From Spirochaetota bacterium (GTDB lineage: Bacteria > Spirochaetota > UBA4802 > UBA5368): a stretch of 64,000 bases of DNA. A program made the position numbers and the translations under genes. Below the pieces are notes generated by a model, which searched no databases, was not told the origin of the DNA, and was given only the letters and a program-made list of their open reading frames with translations. Of this stretch, positions 1 to 10,015 are shown one piece after another. Every line of letters starts with the position of its first letter. Position 1 is the stretch's first letter. The stretch covers positions 1 to 64,000 of the forward strand of contig DATIKU010000014.1 in assembly GCA_035477215.1 (NCBI GenBank), read 5' to 3'.

Positions 1-19
1 CCTTATCCCTGCAACTGAC

Positions 20-679
20 TCAGGAGACCTTTCTTACCGCCACGGGAATGCAACGGTCCATCCCTTCCAGGGCCAGCCGGTAGTTTTCCCCGGCCTGCGC
101 CCAGTCCAGCACCTTCCAGAATGCTTCGATGTAGTCGGGACGACGGTTCTGGTATTTCAGGTAATACGCATGCTCCCACACATCCAGGCCCAGTATCGGC
201 ACCAGGCCTTCCATAATAGGACTATCCTGGTTAGGCGTCGAGTGGACCACCAGCCCGCCCAGCGCGTTCAGCGAGAGCCATGCCCAGCCCGAGCCGAAAC
301 GCTTTGTGGCCGCGGCGGCGAACTCGGTCCGAAAGGCGTCCAGCGAGCCGAAACGGGCTACTAACGCGGCGGCCAGGTCTCCCTGGGGAGCGGGTCTTGC
401 GCCTCCCCTGAGGAGTTTCCAGAACAGGCTGTGGTTGAAATGCCCGCCGCCGTTGTTGCGCACCTCATCGCGGATGTCGTCGGGCAGGCTCGGCAGGTTC
501 GCCAGCAGCGTTTCCACCGGCAGTCCCACCAGGGCGGAATGCTTCTCGACCGCGGCGTTGAGTTTCTGTACGTAGGCCGCGTGATGTTTCCCATGGTGTA
601 TTTCCATGGTTTTCGCGTCTATATGAGGCTCGAGCGCCGTGAAGTCGTAGGGCAGGGTGGGTAGTATATGAGTGTTCAT
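20..679 (-). CDS. sodA: Superoxide dismutase (Mn/Fe family)
   Basis: Dismutates superoxide to oxygen and peroxide in the cytoplasm. The 219-residue length fits the family. The metal ligands are recognisable: the His in HHGKHH, the His in [10 protein letters not shown], and the Asp and His of DVWEHAYY. The NNGGGH glycine and the Gln of STPNQD are the residues usual in Mn-type rather than Fe-type enzymes, so Mn or cambialistic use is inferred. The frame stays open upstream to 877, but the ATG at 679 is chosen because the SOD fold starts there (PTLPYDF) and GGAGAA lies five bases before it. The 92 bases separating it from rlmB are AT-rich and suit a promoter. A SOD suggests oxygen exposure despite the anaerobic enzymes nearby. 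Confidence 0.95.
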   Translation of the reverse strand: MNTHILPTLPYDFTALEPHIDAKTMEIHHGKHHAAYVQKLNAAVEKHSALVGLPVETLLANLPSLPDDIRDEVRNNGGGHFNHSLFWKLLRGGARPAPQGDLAAALVARFGSLDAFRTEFAAAATKRFGSGWAWLSLNALGGLVVHSTPNQDSPIMEGLVPILGLDVWEHAYYLKYQNRRPDYIEAFWKVLDWAQAGENYRLALEGMDRCIPVAVRKVS

Positions 680-771
680 GATTGTTCTCCAATTGTTAGT
701 ATTTAATAAATTATTAAAATATAATAGAAAAAGCGGGAAGCGGCAAGCGGTCGGATAAAAAAAGTGGTGAT

Positions 772-1490
772 TTAACGGTTTTGTTTCAGAAGTTCGTACA
801 GGATGATTCCCGCCGCCACCGATGCGTTGAGCGACGCGATGTTCCCCCGCAGCGGAATGTGCACCACATAATCGCACTTGTGCTCGGTGAGGCGCCGCAT
901 GCCCTCCCCCTCGCTTCCTATTACGAGCACGGCCGGACGTACTTCGGCTACGTCCTCTGGGGACGACTCGCCCTCGCCGGAGGTTCCGATGATCCAGAAG
1001 CCGCGCGCCTTCGCCCTTTCCAGAAACTGCGCGACGTTCGATACGGTGAGTACGGGAAGGTGCGCCGTTGCGCCCGCGGAAGCCTTCACCACGACGGGCG
1101 TAACCTCGGCGGAGTGCGCGCGAGAGAGCGCCACGCCCGATGCGCCGAGCGCCTCGGCGCTTCGGATTATGGAGCCAACATTGTGCGGGTCGGAAAGACG
1201 GTCCAGCGCCACGATGACGCCCGAAGCCGCGGCGACCTCGTCCAGAAAGTCTTCCTCGCGCGGAAGCCTGGTGCGAGCCGCAAGGCGCAGCATAACGCCC
1301 TGGTGGCGTGAGGAGGAATCGACCTTCGCCAGTACGTCCTTATCGCAATAGCTAATTTTGACTCCGCGCTGTTTCGCCTCGCGGACGATAACGTCGATGA
1401 TCTTTCCGTGCGCGCTCTTCGAGATGAAGAGCTCTCCGCCATGGCGTTCCTCGAGCGCCCGCAGGTATTCCAGGACGGGGTTGCGGCCGA

Positions 1491-1509
<19 letters not shown>
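772..1509 (-). CDS. rlmB: 23S rRNA 2'-O-ribose methyltransferase RlmB-like (SpoU/TrmH)
   Basis: A 245-residue SPOUT methyltransferase. The N-terminal substrate-binding part begins [11 protein letters not shown], typical of RlmB/TrmH. The C-terminal SPOUT knot shows [19 protein letters not shown] (motif 1), VIGSEGEGM (motif 2) and [16 protein letters not shown] (motif 3). It is expected to methylate a guanosine ribose in 23S rRNA using S-adenosylmethionine. The start is a GTG lying inside the 3' end of cysS; the 19-base overlap on the same strand implies a cysS-rlmB operon, an arrangement common in bacteria. Whether it is strictly RlmB or another TrmH-family enzyme cannot be settled from sequence alone. 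Confidence 0.92.
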
Positions 1510-2918
<1,409 letters not shown>

Positions 2919-2983
2919 GGTATCCTCCAGATGCTATTGTCGCGAATGTGGTTGCATGAAGCGTCCGACATGGGCGGCGGGGG

Positions 2984-3520
2984 TCAGCGGCTGACGGGTT
3001 CTGCCTCCTCGCCGGAGTCGCCCAGCAGCATCTCCTTGACCGGGGTGTATTCGACCACCGCGACCGGTTCTTCTTCGCGGGGCACCCCGACGGCCGGCTG
3101 CGGCGTATGGACCTGGACGCTGAAATCGATCTTCTCGAAGTCTTCGGGCCGCAGCTTGTAATACGACAGGAGTACATGCAGTTTCTTGATGTACTCAATG
3201 AGTTCTTTGAGCTTGCGGTTCTTTCTGTCAATTACAGTTTTCGATTCGACGATAAGTTTTTTCAGTATTTGGTTGCGCTTTTTCAGCGTCGCCTGGAGCT
3301 CCTTTACGGTTTCGTAGTATTCCTTGTTGACGCGCCGGAAATCGATCCTGGCCAGCACGATCTCCCCGGAGTCCCTGTCCTTTTCGATGGACTCCAGGAC
3401 CTCGTTGAGCTCCTTTACCGAAAACAGGTCTTCCGTGGAGGTCTGAATCCACTTTTTGCCTTCATCGTCGGTGAATTCGGTGAGATCGGGTATGGGTGTC
3501 TTCTTGGACTTGCGGATCAA
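2984..3520 (-). CDS. Hypothetical coiled-coil protein
   Basis: I do not recognise a family. The 178 residues are charged and have no signal peptide or membrane segment. Residues about 35-120 are heptad-rich and lysine/glutamate-dense (VKELNEVLESIEK, YYETVKELQATLKKRNQIL, RKNRKLKELIEYIKKLHVL), predicting a long coiled coil. The C-terminal 50 residues are Pro/Glu/Val-rich and probably disordered. The start appears to be TTG at 3520, preceded by AAGGAAAGA. It sits 65 bases upstream of cysS on the same strand and could be co-transcribed, but nothing in it points to translation. A structural or scaffold role is only a guess. Confidence 0.7.
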   Translation of the reverse strand: MIRKSKKTPIPDLTEFTDDEGKKWIQTSTEDLFSVKELNEVLESIEKDRDSGEIVLARIDFRRVNKEYYETVKELQATLKKRNQILKKLIVESKTVIDRKNRKLKELIEYIKKLHVLLSYYKLRPEDFEKIDFSVQVHTPQPAVGVPREEEPVAVVEYTPVKEMLLGDSGEEAEPVSR

Positions 3521-3693
3521 TCTTTCCTTCCGGGCCCGGCAGGGGCCTTTCTATCATTACGAGATTCTTTCTCCACGCCGTATACTCATTATCGACAGAC
3601 ATTACTATGGCAGTATAGCCATATTTGTAAATAAAAAAGTGCGGGCGCTTTTATCTTTGACAAAACCTCGCCATTTGACGATTGTGTCCCGGT

Positions 3694-4617
3694 ATGAACG
3701 TCACCGTTCCACAGGACGTTGTCCGGCGCCTCCGGGGGCTGGGCGTGGTGAAGACCGACGAATCGCTCTCCAGGCATACCACCTTCAAGACCGGCGGCCC
3801 CGCCGACGTGCTGGTTGTTCCATCCGGCGTCGAATCACTGGGGGAGATCGTACGCATCTGCGCCGAATCCGGACTGCCGCGCACCGTAATCGGGGGCGGG
3901 TCCAATCTTCTGGTGGGAGACCGGGGTGTCCGCGGAGTCACGGTATGTATTTCGCCCGAAGCCCTGGACGCATCGGGGCCGGTCATCGAGGACGATGTGG
4001 TCTATGCTCCCGCTTCGGTCCGCAAGGAGGACTTTGTCTCCATCTGCGCGGACAAAGGCCTTTCGGGGATGGAATTCATGGCCGGAATACCCGGCTGTAT
4101 CGGCGGCGGCATTGTAATGAACGCGGGGACGGTCGACGGCAATTTCGTGGACATCCTGTACCGGGTCGAATACGTTGATACGGCCGGGGAGGTGAGGCTG
4201 CAGGAAATTGTACCCTCCATGGCGCGCTACCGGCACCTGGACGTGCAGGAGGGCGCCATCATCACCGCTGGCTGGTTCAGGTTGCGCCATGCGGACGACG
4301 GAGAGGTCGTGCGTCACAGGATACGCGAGCTGCTCGATGAGCGCGCGAAAAAGCACCCGCTCGAGTATCCATCGGCAGGGTCTGTGTTCAAGAACCCGCA
4401 GGGGTATTCGTCGTGGAAGCTGGTGAACGACGCGGGGCTCAAGGCTCACCGCATCGGCGGGGCGATGGTGTCGGAGCTGCACACCAATTTCATCGTCAAC
4501 GCCGGTGGCGCACGGTCCGCGGACATACGCGGACTTATTGAATTTATCCGGGAAACGGTGTATATTAAATTCGGCGTCATGCTCGAGCCGGAAGTACGGC
4601 TGGTCGGGGAGTTTTAG
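3694..4617 (+). CDS. murB: UDP-N-acetylenolpyruvoylglucosamine reductase
   Basis: FAD- and NADPH-dependent reduction of UDP-GlcNAc-enolpyruvate to UDP-MurNAc, a cytoplasmic step of peptidoglycan precursor synthesis. The FAD-binding part shows HTTFKTGGPAD, GGGSNLLVGD and GMEFMAGIPGCIGGG. The catalytic region has SAGSVFKNP with its proton-donating Ser, NFIVNAGG, and a late Glu in MLEPEVRL. About 307 residues and the missing extra loop make it a type II MurB. ATG 3694 is preferred over an in-frame TTG at 3682. The leader is weak: no Shine-Dalgarno is visible, and a TTGACA sits at 3657-3662, so a very short leader is possible. Confidence 0.95.
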   Translation: MNVTVPQDVVRRLRGLGVVKTDESLSRHTTFKTGGPADVLVVPSGVESLGEIVRICAESGLPRTVIGGGSNLLVGDRGVRGVTVCISPEALDASGPVIEDDVVYAPASVRKEDFVSICADKGLSGMEFMAGIPGCIGGGIVMNAGTVDGNFVDILYRVEYVDTAGEVRLQEIVPSMARYRHLDVQEGAIITAGWFRLRHADDGEVVRHRIRELLDERAKKHPLEYPSAGSVFKNPQGYSSWKLVNDAGLKAHRIGGAMVSELHTNFIVNAGGARSADIRGLIEFIRETVYIKFGVMLEPEVRLVGEF

Positions 4618-4692
4618 GACTTGCCGGCGGAAAACCGCGCCGCTCTCGGCCCGGAGAGAGCAGCGTGACGCCTTGAAAGGAATCCGTTCTTT

Positions 4693-5508
4693 ATGGTCAA
4701 CGAATACACGAGGCTCGGCGACGCGGTTTTTTGCGCGCTGGACTTCGAGACTACCGGCGTGAATCCCGCGCTGGACAGCATCGTGGAAATCGGGATGGTG
4801 CGATTTACGCTCGACGAGACGCTCGCCACATTTTCCACGCTGATCGATCCGGACCAGGAAATACCCGAGCGCGCCATCGAGATTCACGGCATAACAAACG
4901 AAATGGTGCATGGTGCTCCGCGCATCGGCGAGGTGTTGCCCGGGGTGACCGAGTTTATGGGCGACGCGATGCTCGTAATACAGAACCCGCACTTCGACCT
5001 TACCTTTCTCGAAGTGGCCTTCAAACGGAGCGCGATGAGCGTTCCCCGGCTCTACGCCTATGATACGGTGCGCCTCTCGCGGAAAACCTTCGCCAACATG
5101 CCCAATTACCGGCTCGAGACGCTCTGCGCCAACCTCGACATCGAAAGCGCAGTCCATCACCGCGCGCTCGCCGACGCCTGCGCGTGTATGGAGGTTTTTC
5201 GCAAGGTGGTTCGTTTCCACGACGCCCTCGCGGAGTGGACCTTCGGCGATCTCACGCGGCTTCACGGCGACGCGATGCAGCCGCAGCTGACGCGCAAGGA
5301 AAAACGACGGCTTAACCTCAACAACAATATCTACCTCGGCGACGTGGTCAAAATCCGCTACATGGACGAAAGCGGCCGCGTCACAACCCGGCGCATCCTG
5401 CCCAAGGAGGTCGTAATGAACGGGAATAAAACTTATATACACGCCTTCTGTTACATGCGAAAAGAGGACCGGTATTTCAACACCCGGCGGATACTGAAGG
5501 TGTACTGA
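4693..5508 (+). CDS. DEDDh 3'-5' exonuclease fused to a C-terminal WYL-like domain
   Basis: Residues 1-175 form a DnaQ/PolC-epsilon type exonuclease: motif I DFETTG (Asp17, Glu19), motif II NPHFDLTFL (Asp102) and motif III with His156 and Asp161 (HRALAD). These are all the residues needed for two-metal 3'-5' exonuclease chemistry. Residues about 205-271 (GDVVKIRYMDESGR ... RRILPKEV ... HAFCYMRKEDRYF ... RRILKVY) match the SH3-like WYL domain, known as a nucleic-acid or ligand sensor in bacterial regulators. The protein could be a proofreading or repair nuclease steered by the WYL part. It lies 75 bases after murB with GAAAGGAAT upstream of the ATG and may share its transcript. Confidence 0.85.
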   Translation: MVNEYTRLGDAVFCALDFETTGVNPALDSIVEIGMVRFTLDETLATFSTLIDPDQEIPERAIEIHGITNEMVHGAPRIGEVLPGVTEFMGDAMLVIQNPHFDLTFLEVAFKRSAMSVPRLYAYDTVRLSRKTFANMPNYRLETLCANLDIESAVHHRALADACACMEVFRKVVRFHDALAEWTFGDLTRLHGDAMQPQLTRKEKRRLNLNNNIYLGDVVKIRYMDESGRVTTRRILPKEVVMNGNKTYIHAFCYMRKEDRYFNTRRILKVY

Positions 5509-5523
5509 GAAGCGCCCCGGGGG

Positions 5524-5829
5524 CTACCCGGTGCAGTAGAGCCGTTTGAGGGTGCCCAGAAGCTCGGCTATTTTAGGGTCTTTCACCGAGTAAAACATGA
5601 AATTGGCCTCTTTACGGCGATTGACCATGTGTATCTTCCTGAGGACCGTAAGGTGCTGGGAGATGTTCGAGATCGACGAGCCGAATTCCTTTTCGATCTC
5701 GCCCACCGTCTTCTCCCCGTCCATGAGAAAACACAGGATTTTAAGCCTGATGGGATGGGCGATCGATTTGAGTATCTCGCTGGTGTGGTTTACCTGTTCA
5801 TCCGAGAAAAGCACGATGATATCTCCCAT
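5524..5829 (-). CDS. ArsR-family transcriptional repressor, candidate persulfide sensor
   Basis: A 101-residue winged-helix protein. The ArsR core is clear: AHPIRLKILCFLMDGEKTVGEIEKEF, then the recognition helix SSISNISQHLTVLRK and the wing VNRRKEANFMFYSV. It has exactly two cysteines, Cys33 in the helix after HPIRLKIL and Cys99 three residues from the end. A 66-residue spacing is the one described for SqrR and BigR, which form a tetrasulfide bridge when exposed to persulfides. No metal-site motif (CxC) is seen. It converges on the exonuclease gene with 15 bases between stops. A TTGACA on the minus strand at 5884-5879 could be its -35 element. Targets are unknown; sulfur-transfer genes occur elsewhere in the window. 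Confidence 0.88.
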   Translation of the reverse strand: MGDIIVLFSDEQVNHTSEILKSIAHPIRLKILCFLMDGEKTVGEIEKEFGSSISNISQHLTVLRKIHMVNRRKEANFMFYSVKDPKIAELLGTLKRLYCTG

Positions 5830-6228
5830 TCCTTCCGTCGTTTAAGTATTCCATTACACAATAAAAAAGTAAACTACCTGTCAATTGTTTTTTTGTCACG
5901 CATGGACCGTTTCAACTCACCCCGGCCCCTTTTTCTGAGAAGAGAGGGAAGTTCGGGCATTTGGCTCTTTTACTGGATTGCACTTCTCTTTTTTAAAATA
6001 GAGGGGTAGGGGCTGAGTTGTGAAGACTTCTAATGATTCGGCATTTCCTAATTAATTTTAAGAATAATAGAGGGGAATTTGATACACTTGTGTCCAGTAT
6101 GCGTAAAGGCAGCTTAAATGATTAAAAGTACTTGCAAAATAGGATTAATATTCATGTGATGGGAAGGGGCCGTGCCGCAGGAGGGCCGGCGCCTTTTTCC
6201 CTAACTCTATGGCAGGCGTCCGGACACC
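5830..6228. other. 399-bp AT-rich intergenic region
   Basis: No convincing gene. It holds the presumed divergent promoters of the ArsR gene and panP, the inverted-repeat element at 5914-6019, and an ACAC-TT-GTGT palindrome near 6085-6094 that could be an operator. The base composition is clearly more AT-rich than the coding flanks. Confidence 0.6.
5914..6019. repeat. Imperfect inverted-repeat element (about 106 bp)
   Basis: The ends are AACTCA and TGAGTT. Reading inward, the left arm (AACTCACCCCGGCCCC, then a T-run and CTGAGAAGAG) mirrors the right arm read on the other strand (AACTCAGCCCCTACCCC, then TCTATTTTAAAAAAGAGAAG). It looks like a degraded palindromic intergenic element. Only one copy is in this window, so family status is not proven. 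Confidence 0.4.
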
Positions 6229-7944
6229 ATGAAGCTCTTCAATGTGGTTGAGGAAAAACGAACGACAGAGGTTCGGGCCGATCTCGAGCATCTGCGAAAG
6301 CTGTTTATAATGCCGGATAGCCCCGACAAGTTCCTCGAGTTCGGCCACGAACTCCTCGATCTCATCCATAACTTTTTCAAGTCCAAGGGCGGCATCCACA
6401 GCGAGATATCCCTTCCGGAACTGGCGAAGATATTTTCCGTGATGGAAATTCCGCGCCACCCGAGCTTGCTTAAAGACATTCTCGGCGAAATAAAAACCAA
6501 GGTGATCGCCCACTCGGTCAAGGTGGGCAATCCCTATTACATAGGCCACATGACCAGCGCCATTCCCTATTTCATGATCCTCCTCGAAATGATCATAGCG
6601 GCGCTCAACCAGAACCAGGTGAAGATAGAGACCGCCAAGGCCTCGACCTTTCTGGAGCGCGAACTCATCGCCTGGATCCACCGGCTCATCTTCGACCGCT
6701 CGCAGAACTTCTACCGCACGCACGTGCAGAACCACCGTATAGCGCTCGGCAACGTGACGCTCGACGGCACAATGGCGAACCTCACCGCGCTCATGGTCGC
6801 GCGCAACAAGGCGTTCCCCGCGAGCGGGCGCTTTCCCGGCATCCGCAAGGCGGGCATCTACGATGCCTACCGCTACTACAACTGCAGGCGGGCGGTTGTG
6901 CTTGTTTCGGCCCGCGGGCATTATTCCATCGAGAAGATCGCGCGCATACTCGGCATCGGAAACCACAATGTCATCAAGATACCCGTGGATACCGAAAACA
7001 GGATCGACATCGCGCGGTTGCGCCAGGTGTGCGCGCAGATCAGGGAGCAGAACGAGCGCTCCGGCGAGAAGACGAGGATCGTCGCGATCATTGGGATCGC
7101 CGGCACGACCGAAACGGGCAATATCGACGACCTTGTCGAGCTGCGCCGCATCGCGGACGAAAACGAAACCTTCTTCCACGTGGACGCGGCCTGGGGTGGG
7201 GCTCTGCTCATCGTCGACAAATACCGCCATCTCTTCAAGGGGATCGACCAGGCCGACTCCGTGACCTTCGACGCCCATAAGCTCATGTATTCCCCCCTCT
7301 CGATGGGAATGATACTTTTCAGGACCGAGACGGCGCTCAACTACATCAAGCACACCTCCAACTACATCATTCGACCGGACTCGGTCGACCAGGGGCGTTT
7401 CACTGTCGAGGGTTCGCGCCCGTTCTCCAGCCTGAAGCCCTGGGTCACCTTCAAGATATTCGGCAAGGAGGGCTTCCGCGTACTTTTCGATCACGCCTTC
7501 GCCATAACCGGGACGCTCAGGGACATCGTTACGCGGCATTCCGATTTCGAGCCGATGAATGTCCCGGATATCTTCATTTTCAACTACCGTTATGTCCCCC
7601 GCAGGGTCCAGGCCCGGCTGAACGCCCTGATGATTGAGATCGACGAGGAGGCCGATCCCTACCGGCTTATAAAGCTGTTGAAAAGACTCCGTCGCATCAA
7701 CGACACGCTGAACGAGCTCAATATCGAGCTTCACCGCGCGATACGCAAGGAGGACAACAGCTTCGTTTCGCGGACCATGGTCGAGTCCACTCGCTATCAC
7801 CCGCAGAAAATCGTGGTGCTGCGGGCCGTCACCATTAACCCGCTCACCACGCCCGAGGTATTAAAAGAGATCATCGACGAACAGAGCGGTCTGGGTGCCA
7901 GGATATTCAAATCGGAGTTCATGGACACCCTTGAGAAGCTCTAA
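6229..7944 (+). CDS. panP: PLP-dependent aspartate 1-decarboxylase, PanP-like
   Basis: Predicted to decarboxylate aspartate to beta-alanine for pantothenate synthesis in the cytoplasm. It is a group II PLP decarboxylase of 571 residues. Landmarks are YYIGHMTSAIPYF, the NQNQVKIETAKA stretch, ARGHYSIEK (His stacking on PLP), GTTETGNIDDL, VDAAWGGA and the Schiff-base lysine Lys351 in FDAHKLMY. The pattern NQN-VKIE and the GHMTSA-PYF motif are those I recall for the PanP family, which replaces the pyruvoyl enzyme PanD in vibrios and relatives; glutamate decarboxylase is the main alternative. panB in the same window supports the pantothenate role. The ATG has only a weak ribosome-binding site. Confidence 0.75.
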   Translation: MKLFNVVEEKRTTEVRADLEHLRKLFIMPDSPDKFLEFGHELLDLIHNFFKSKGGIHSEISLPELAKIFSVMEIPRHPSLLKDILGEIKTKVIAHSVKVGNPYYIGHMTSAIPYFMILLEMIIAALNQNQVKIETAKASTFLERELIAWIHRLIFDRSQNFYRTHVQNHRIALGNVTLDGTMANLTALMVARNKAFPASGRFPGIRKAGIYDAYRYYNCRRAVVLVSARGHYSIEKIARILGIGNHNVIKIPVDTENRIDIARLRQVCAQIREQNERSGEKTRIVAIIGIAGTTETGNIDDLVELRRIADENETFFHVDAAWGGALLIVDKYRHLFKGIDQADSVTFDAHKLMYSPLSMGMILFRTETALNYIKHTSNYIIRPDSVDQGRFTVEGSRPFSSLKPWVTFKIFGKEGFRVLFDHAFAITGTLRDIVTRHSDFEPMNVPDIFIFNYRYVPRRVQARLNALMIEIDEEADPYRLIKLLKRLRRINDTLNELNIELHRAIRKEDNSFVSRTMVESTRYHPQKIVVLRAVTINPLTTPEVLKEIIDEQSGLGARIFKSEFMDTLEKL

Positions 7945-8983
7945 GCGCGGACGTTCGATCACATCATTCGTCCTCCCGCTTGTCCTTGCCGTATTGGCAT
8001 GGCACGGTGCTGTGCGCGCGTCGACGAGCGGATTCGTGCCCGTGGCGCCCGCGCCGCAGGTACTGCTGCTCGACGGCCGGCTGCACATCGCGGACCCGGA
8101 AGGCCTGCGGGCATTACCTGTTAAATCGGGCGTCGGGCGGTTTCTCGTGGAGGACGGCGCGGTGTACTATGTGCGCGCCGAACCCGGCGAGGCCTTTGCC
8201 GGGCGGTGGATGCAGGGCGATGACGGCGCGTCCGAGCTCTCCCTGGGGCGGTTCGATTCGACGCCGCGGCGTCTTTGCGGGTCGGGGAAGACGCTCTATG
8301 CCCTGTACGGCGACGGCGAAAATGAGGAAGGCACGCTCTATTCGGCCGATTTCAACGGGGGAAAGGTGCTGGAGCGAAAGGGGGTGGTCGATTTCACCCT
8401 GTATGGCGACCGACCGGTGATCCTGGAGCGTATCGGCGGGGAGCTGCGCTGTGTGGTCGACGATGTACGGATCGCGATTATGCTGCCGGGGAGGGCGCGT
8501 TTTCTCGACGGCCCCGATCGGCGCATGATCTTCGTATCGGACGGGAGCCGCACCGAGGTGATCGACGCGGCAACCGCCAGGACCGTGTACCGCTATGCCG
8601 ACGGTGTCAGGTATCGTTCGCCGGGCGCCCACAATCTCGAGGTCGAGGCTATCGACGATACGCCCGGTTCGCCGTCGGGAGGGATGCTTTTCTATAAGGT
8701 CTTCATCAACGGCGTTGAAGCGGGCCGGACGGATACCGGCCCCGCACAGACCCGTCGCGTCTTCAGGCACGCCGTCGCGGCGGGGGAATACCTCGTGATC
8801 GCCTTCGAGCGATGGGAGCTCAACCTGAGACGCGAACGCTACGAGCGGGCCAACAACATCATGCAGCCCGAGCCGATGCGTCTCCATGTCCCCGAGGGAG
8901 TCGTACTCAAAATCCTCCTTTATTGTGACGGGCGTTCGTATCGGGTGGTGACCGGCCTGGCCGTGGAGCCCGCCACTGAGTGA
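7931..8983 (+). CDS. Exported protein of unknown function
   Basis: I do not recognise a family. A TTG start at 7931 gives a good Sec signal peptide (RSSKRGRSITSFVLPLVLAV, cleavage near VRA-ST) and overlaps the panP stop by 14 bases; a GTG at 7895 in the same frame would add twelve residues. The roughly 330-residue mature part is beta-rich. Short repeating units (LLLDGRLHIADPEG, LYALYGDGENEEGTLYSADF, DRPVILERIGGELRCVVDD, RMIFVSDGSRTEVID) resemble propeller blades, but I cannot assign a fold. It probably rides on the panP transcript and is followed by a strong terminator. Confidence 0.6.
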   Translation: MRSSKRGRSITSFVLPLVLAVLAWHGAVRASTSGFVPVAPAPQVLLLDGRLHIADPEGLRALPVKSGVGRFLVEDGAVYYVRAEPGEAFAGRWMQGDDGASELSLGRFDSTPRRLCGSGKTLYALYGDGENEEGTLYSADFNGGKVLERKGVVDFTLYGDRPVILERIGGELRCVVDDVRIAIMLPGRARFLDGPDRRMIFVSDGSRTEVIDAATARTVYRYADGVRYRSPGAHNLEVEAIDDTPGSPSGGMLFYKVFINGVEAGRTDTGPAQTRRVFRHAVAAGEYLVIAFERWELNLRRERYERANNIMQPEPMRLHVPEGVVLKILLYCDGRSYRVVTGLAVEPATE

Positions 8984-9013
8984 ACGGGCGGCGCATCCAC
9001 GACGCGTATCAAT

Positions 9014-9047
9014 AAAAAAGGCGGTGATTCGAATCATCGCCTTTTTT
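9014..9047. terminator. Bidirectional intrinsic terminator
   Basis: An A-run, a near-perfect stem GGCGGTGATTC / GAATCATCGCC (one G-T wobble), and a T-run. It works on either strand and lies exactly between the converging exported-protein gene and the FcpA-like gene. Confidence 0.9.
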
Positions 9048-9070
9048 GCTTAACGATAACGCAGGTGTTG

Positions 9071-9931
9071 CTATTTAAAGTCGTTCAATCGCTCGGTCTT
9101 CTTCTCGTTGATTTCCACTATTTCCTGGATGTGCTTGTACTCCGGCGAATCGATGCCGTACTGGATCTCGGTCGCCTTGAGCATGTTGCGGTTTTTAAGC
9201 TGCTTGTACCTCAGTACTTCTTCCTCGGAACCCAGGCGGAACTTTCCCACCATGTTCTCCATGAAACCATAGCAGCTGCTGAGATAGCGGTACGCCCAGA
9301 CGTCCTTGCTGTTGGCGTCGGAGAGGGCGATGTACCTCTCGAGGATCGGGATGCAGGGCTTAAGGTTCTGCACGTCGTACTGGCACGATACGTAGACCTG
9401 GTAAAGCCGCGACTGGAAGTTGACGAATTTCGGGTCCTTGCGCACCTCGGTGAAACGCACCTCGTCGAGCTTGTTAATGGCCCGGGTGAAGAAGGTGACG
9501 GCCTTCATCTTGGCGTCGTAGCGGAGCTTCGCGATCTGCCGGGCCTCCTGGTTTTTGCGGTCGATCTCCTGCCAGTACCATCGTTCGTTGAGGTTTTTCC
9601 TGTCTTTATTGGCGACGGCGATCTTGGCCACCTCATTCTCCATGTCCTCGAGAATGTCGAGGCCCGTCGAATACTCGTCTATCGCCACCTTTAACAGGTT
9701 TTCCGCGTATTCGCGGCTGAGTTTCTGGAGGTCGCGCATCGCCTGAATATACGGCTTGAAGTCCTTCACTCGCCATCCGCCGATGTCTTCGATCGGCTGT
9801 GCGCTTTCTTTTTTATCTTCGGCGGGGGCCTCCTTGGGCGCCTCCTGGGCGTACAGGGGCATAAGCACGGCCATAAAGGCGAAGAGTGCCGTGCCGGCGA
9901 TCAGCCCTATGGATATGATTGCTCGTCTCAT
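9071..9931 (-). CDS. Exported helical repeat protein resembling flagellar-coiling protein FcpA
   Basis: 286 residues with a signal peptide (RRAIISIGLIAGTALFAFM, cleavage near LYA-QE), then an all-helical TPR-like body. Distinctive stretches are GGWRVKDFKPYIQAM, LNERWYWQEIDRKNQEA, AKMKAVTFFTRAINKLDE, PILERYIAL and SPEYKHIQEIVEI. These agree with my memory of FcpA of Leptospira, a sheath protein needed for coiled periplasmic flagella, but this was not checked against a database. The start has GAGG about seven bases upstream. It lies 84 bases after the SpoIID fusion gene on the same strand, and the bidirectional terminator follows it. The alternative is a generic periplasmic TPR protein. Confidence 0.6.
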   Translation of the reverse strand: MRRAIISIGLIAGTALFAFMAVLMPLYAQEAPKEAPAEDKKESAQPIEDIGGWRVKDFKPYIQAMRDLQKLSREYAENLLKVAIDEYSTGLDILEDMENEVAKIAVANKDRKNLNERWYWQEIDRKNQEARQIAKLRYDAKMKAVTFFTRAINKLDEVRFTEVRKDPKFVNFQSRLYQVYVSCQYDVQNLKPCIPILERYIALSDANSKDVWAYRYLSSCYGFMENMVGKFRLGSEEEVLRYKQLKNRNMLKATEIQYGIDSPEYKHIQEIVEINEKKTERLNDFK

Positions 9932-10015
9932 AAAGAACCTCTTTATCTCGTTGAATGTTATATGCGTGCGAATGTTCGTGTATACAGAATATATCGACCC
10001 CGGGGGGGAGAAAAT

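Noticed and set aside
3835-5442. 535-codon minus-strand frame across murB and the exonuclease gene
   Set aside because: No recognisable domain and it crosses two well-supported plus-strand genes.
6145-7800. 551-codon minus-strand frame opposite panP
   Set aside because: Antisense shadow of a gene with intact PLP-enzyme motifs; no ribosome-binding site or family features.
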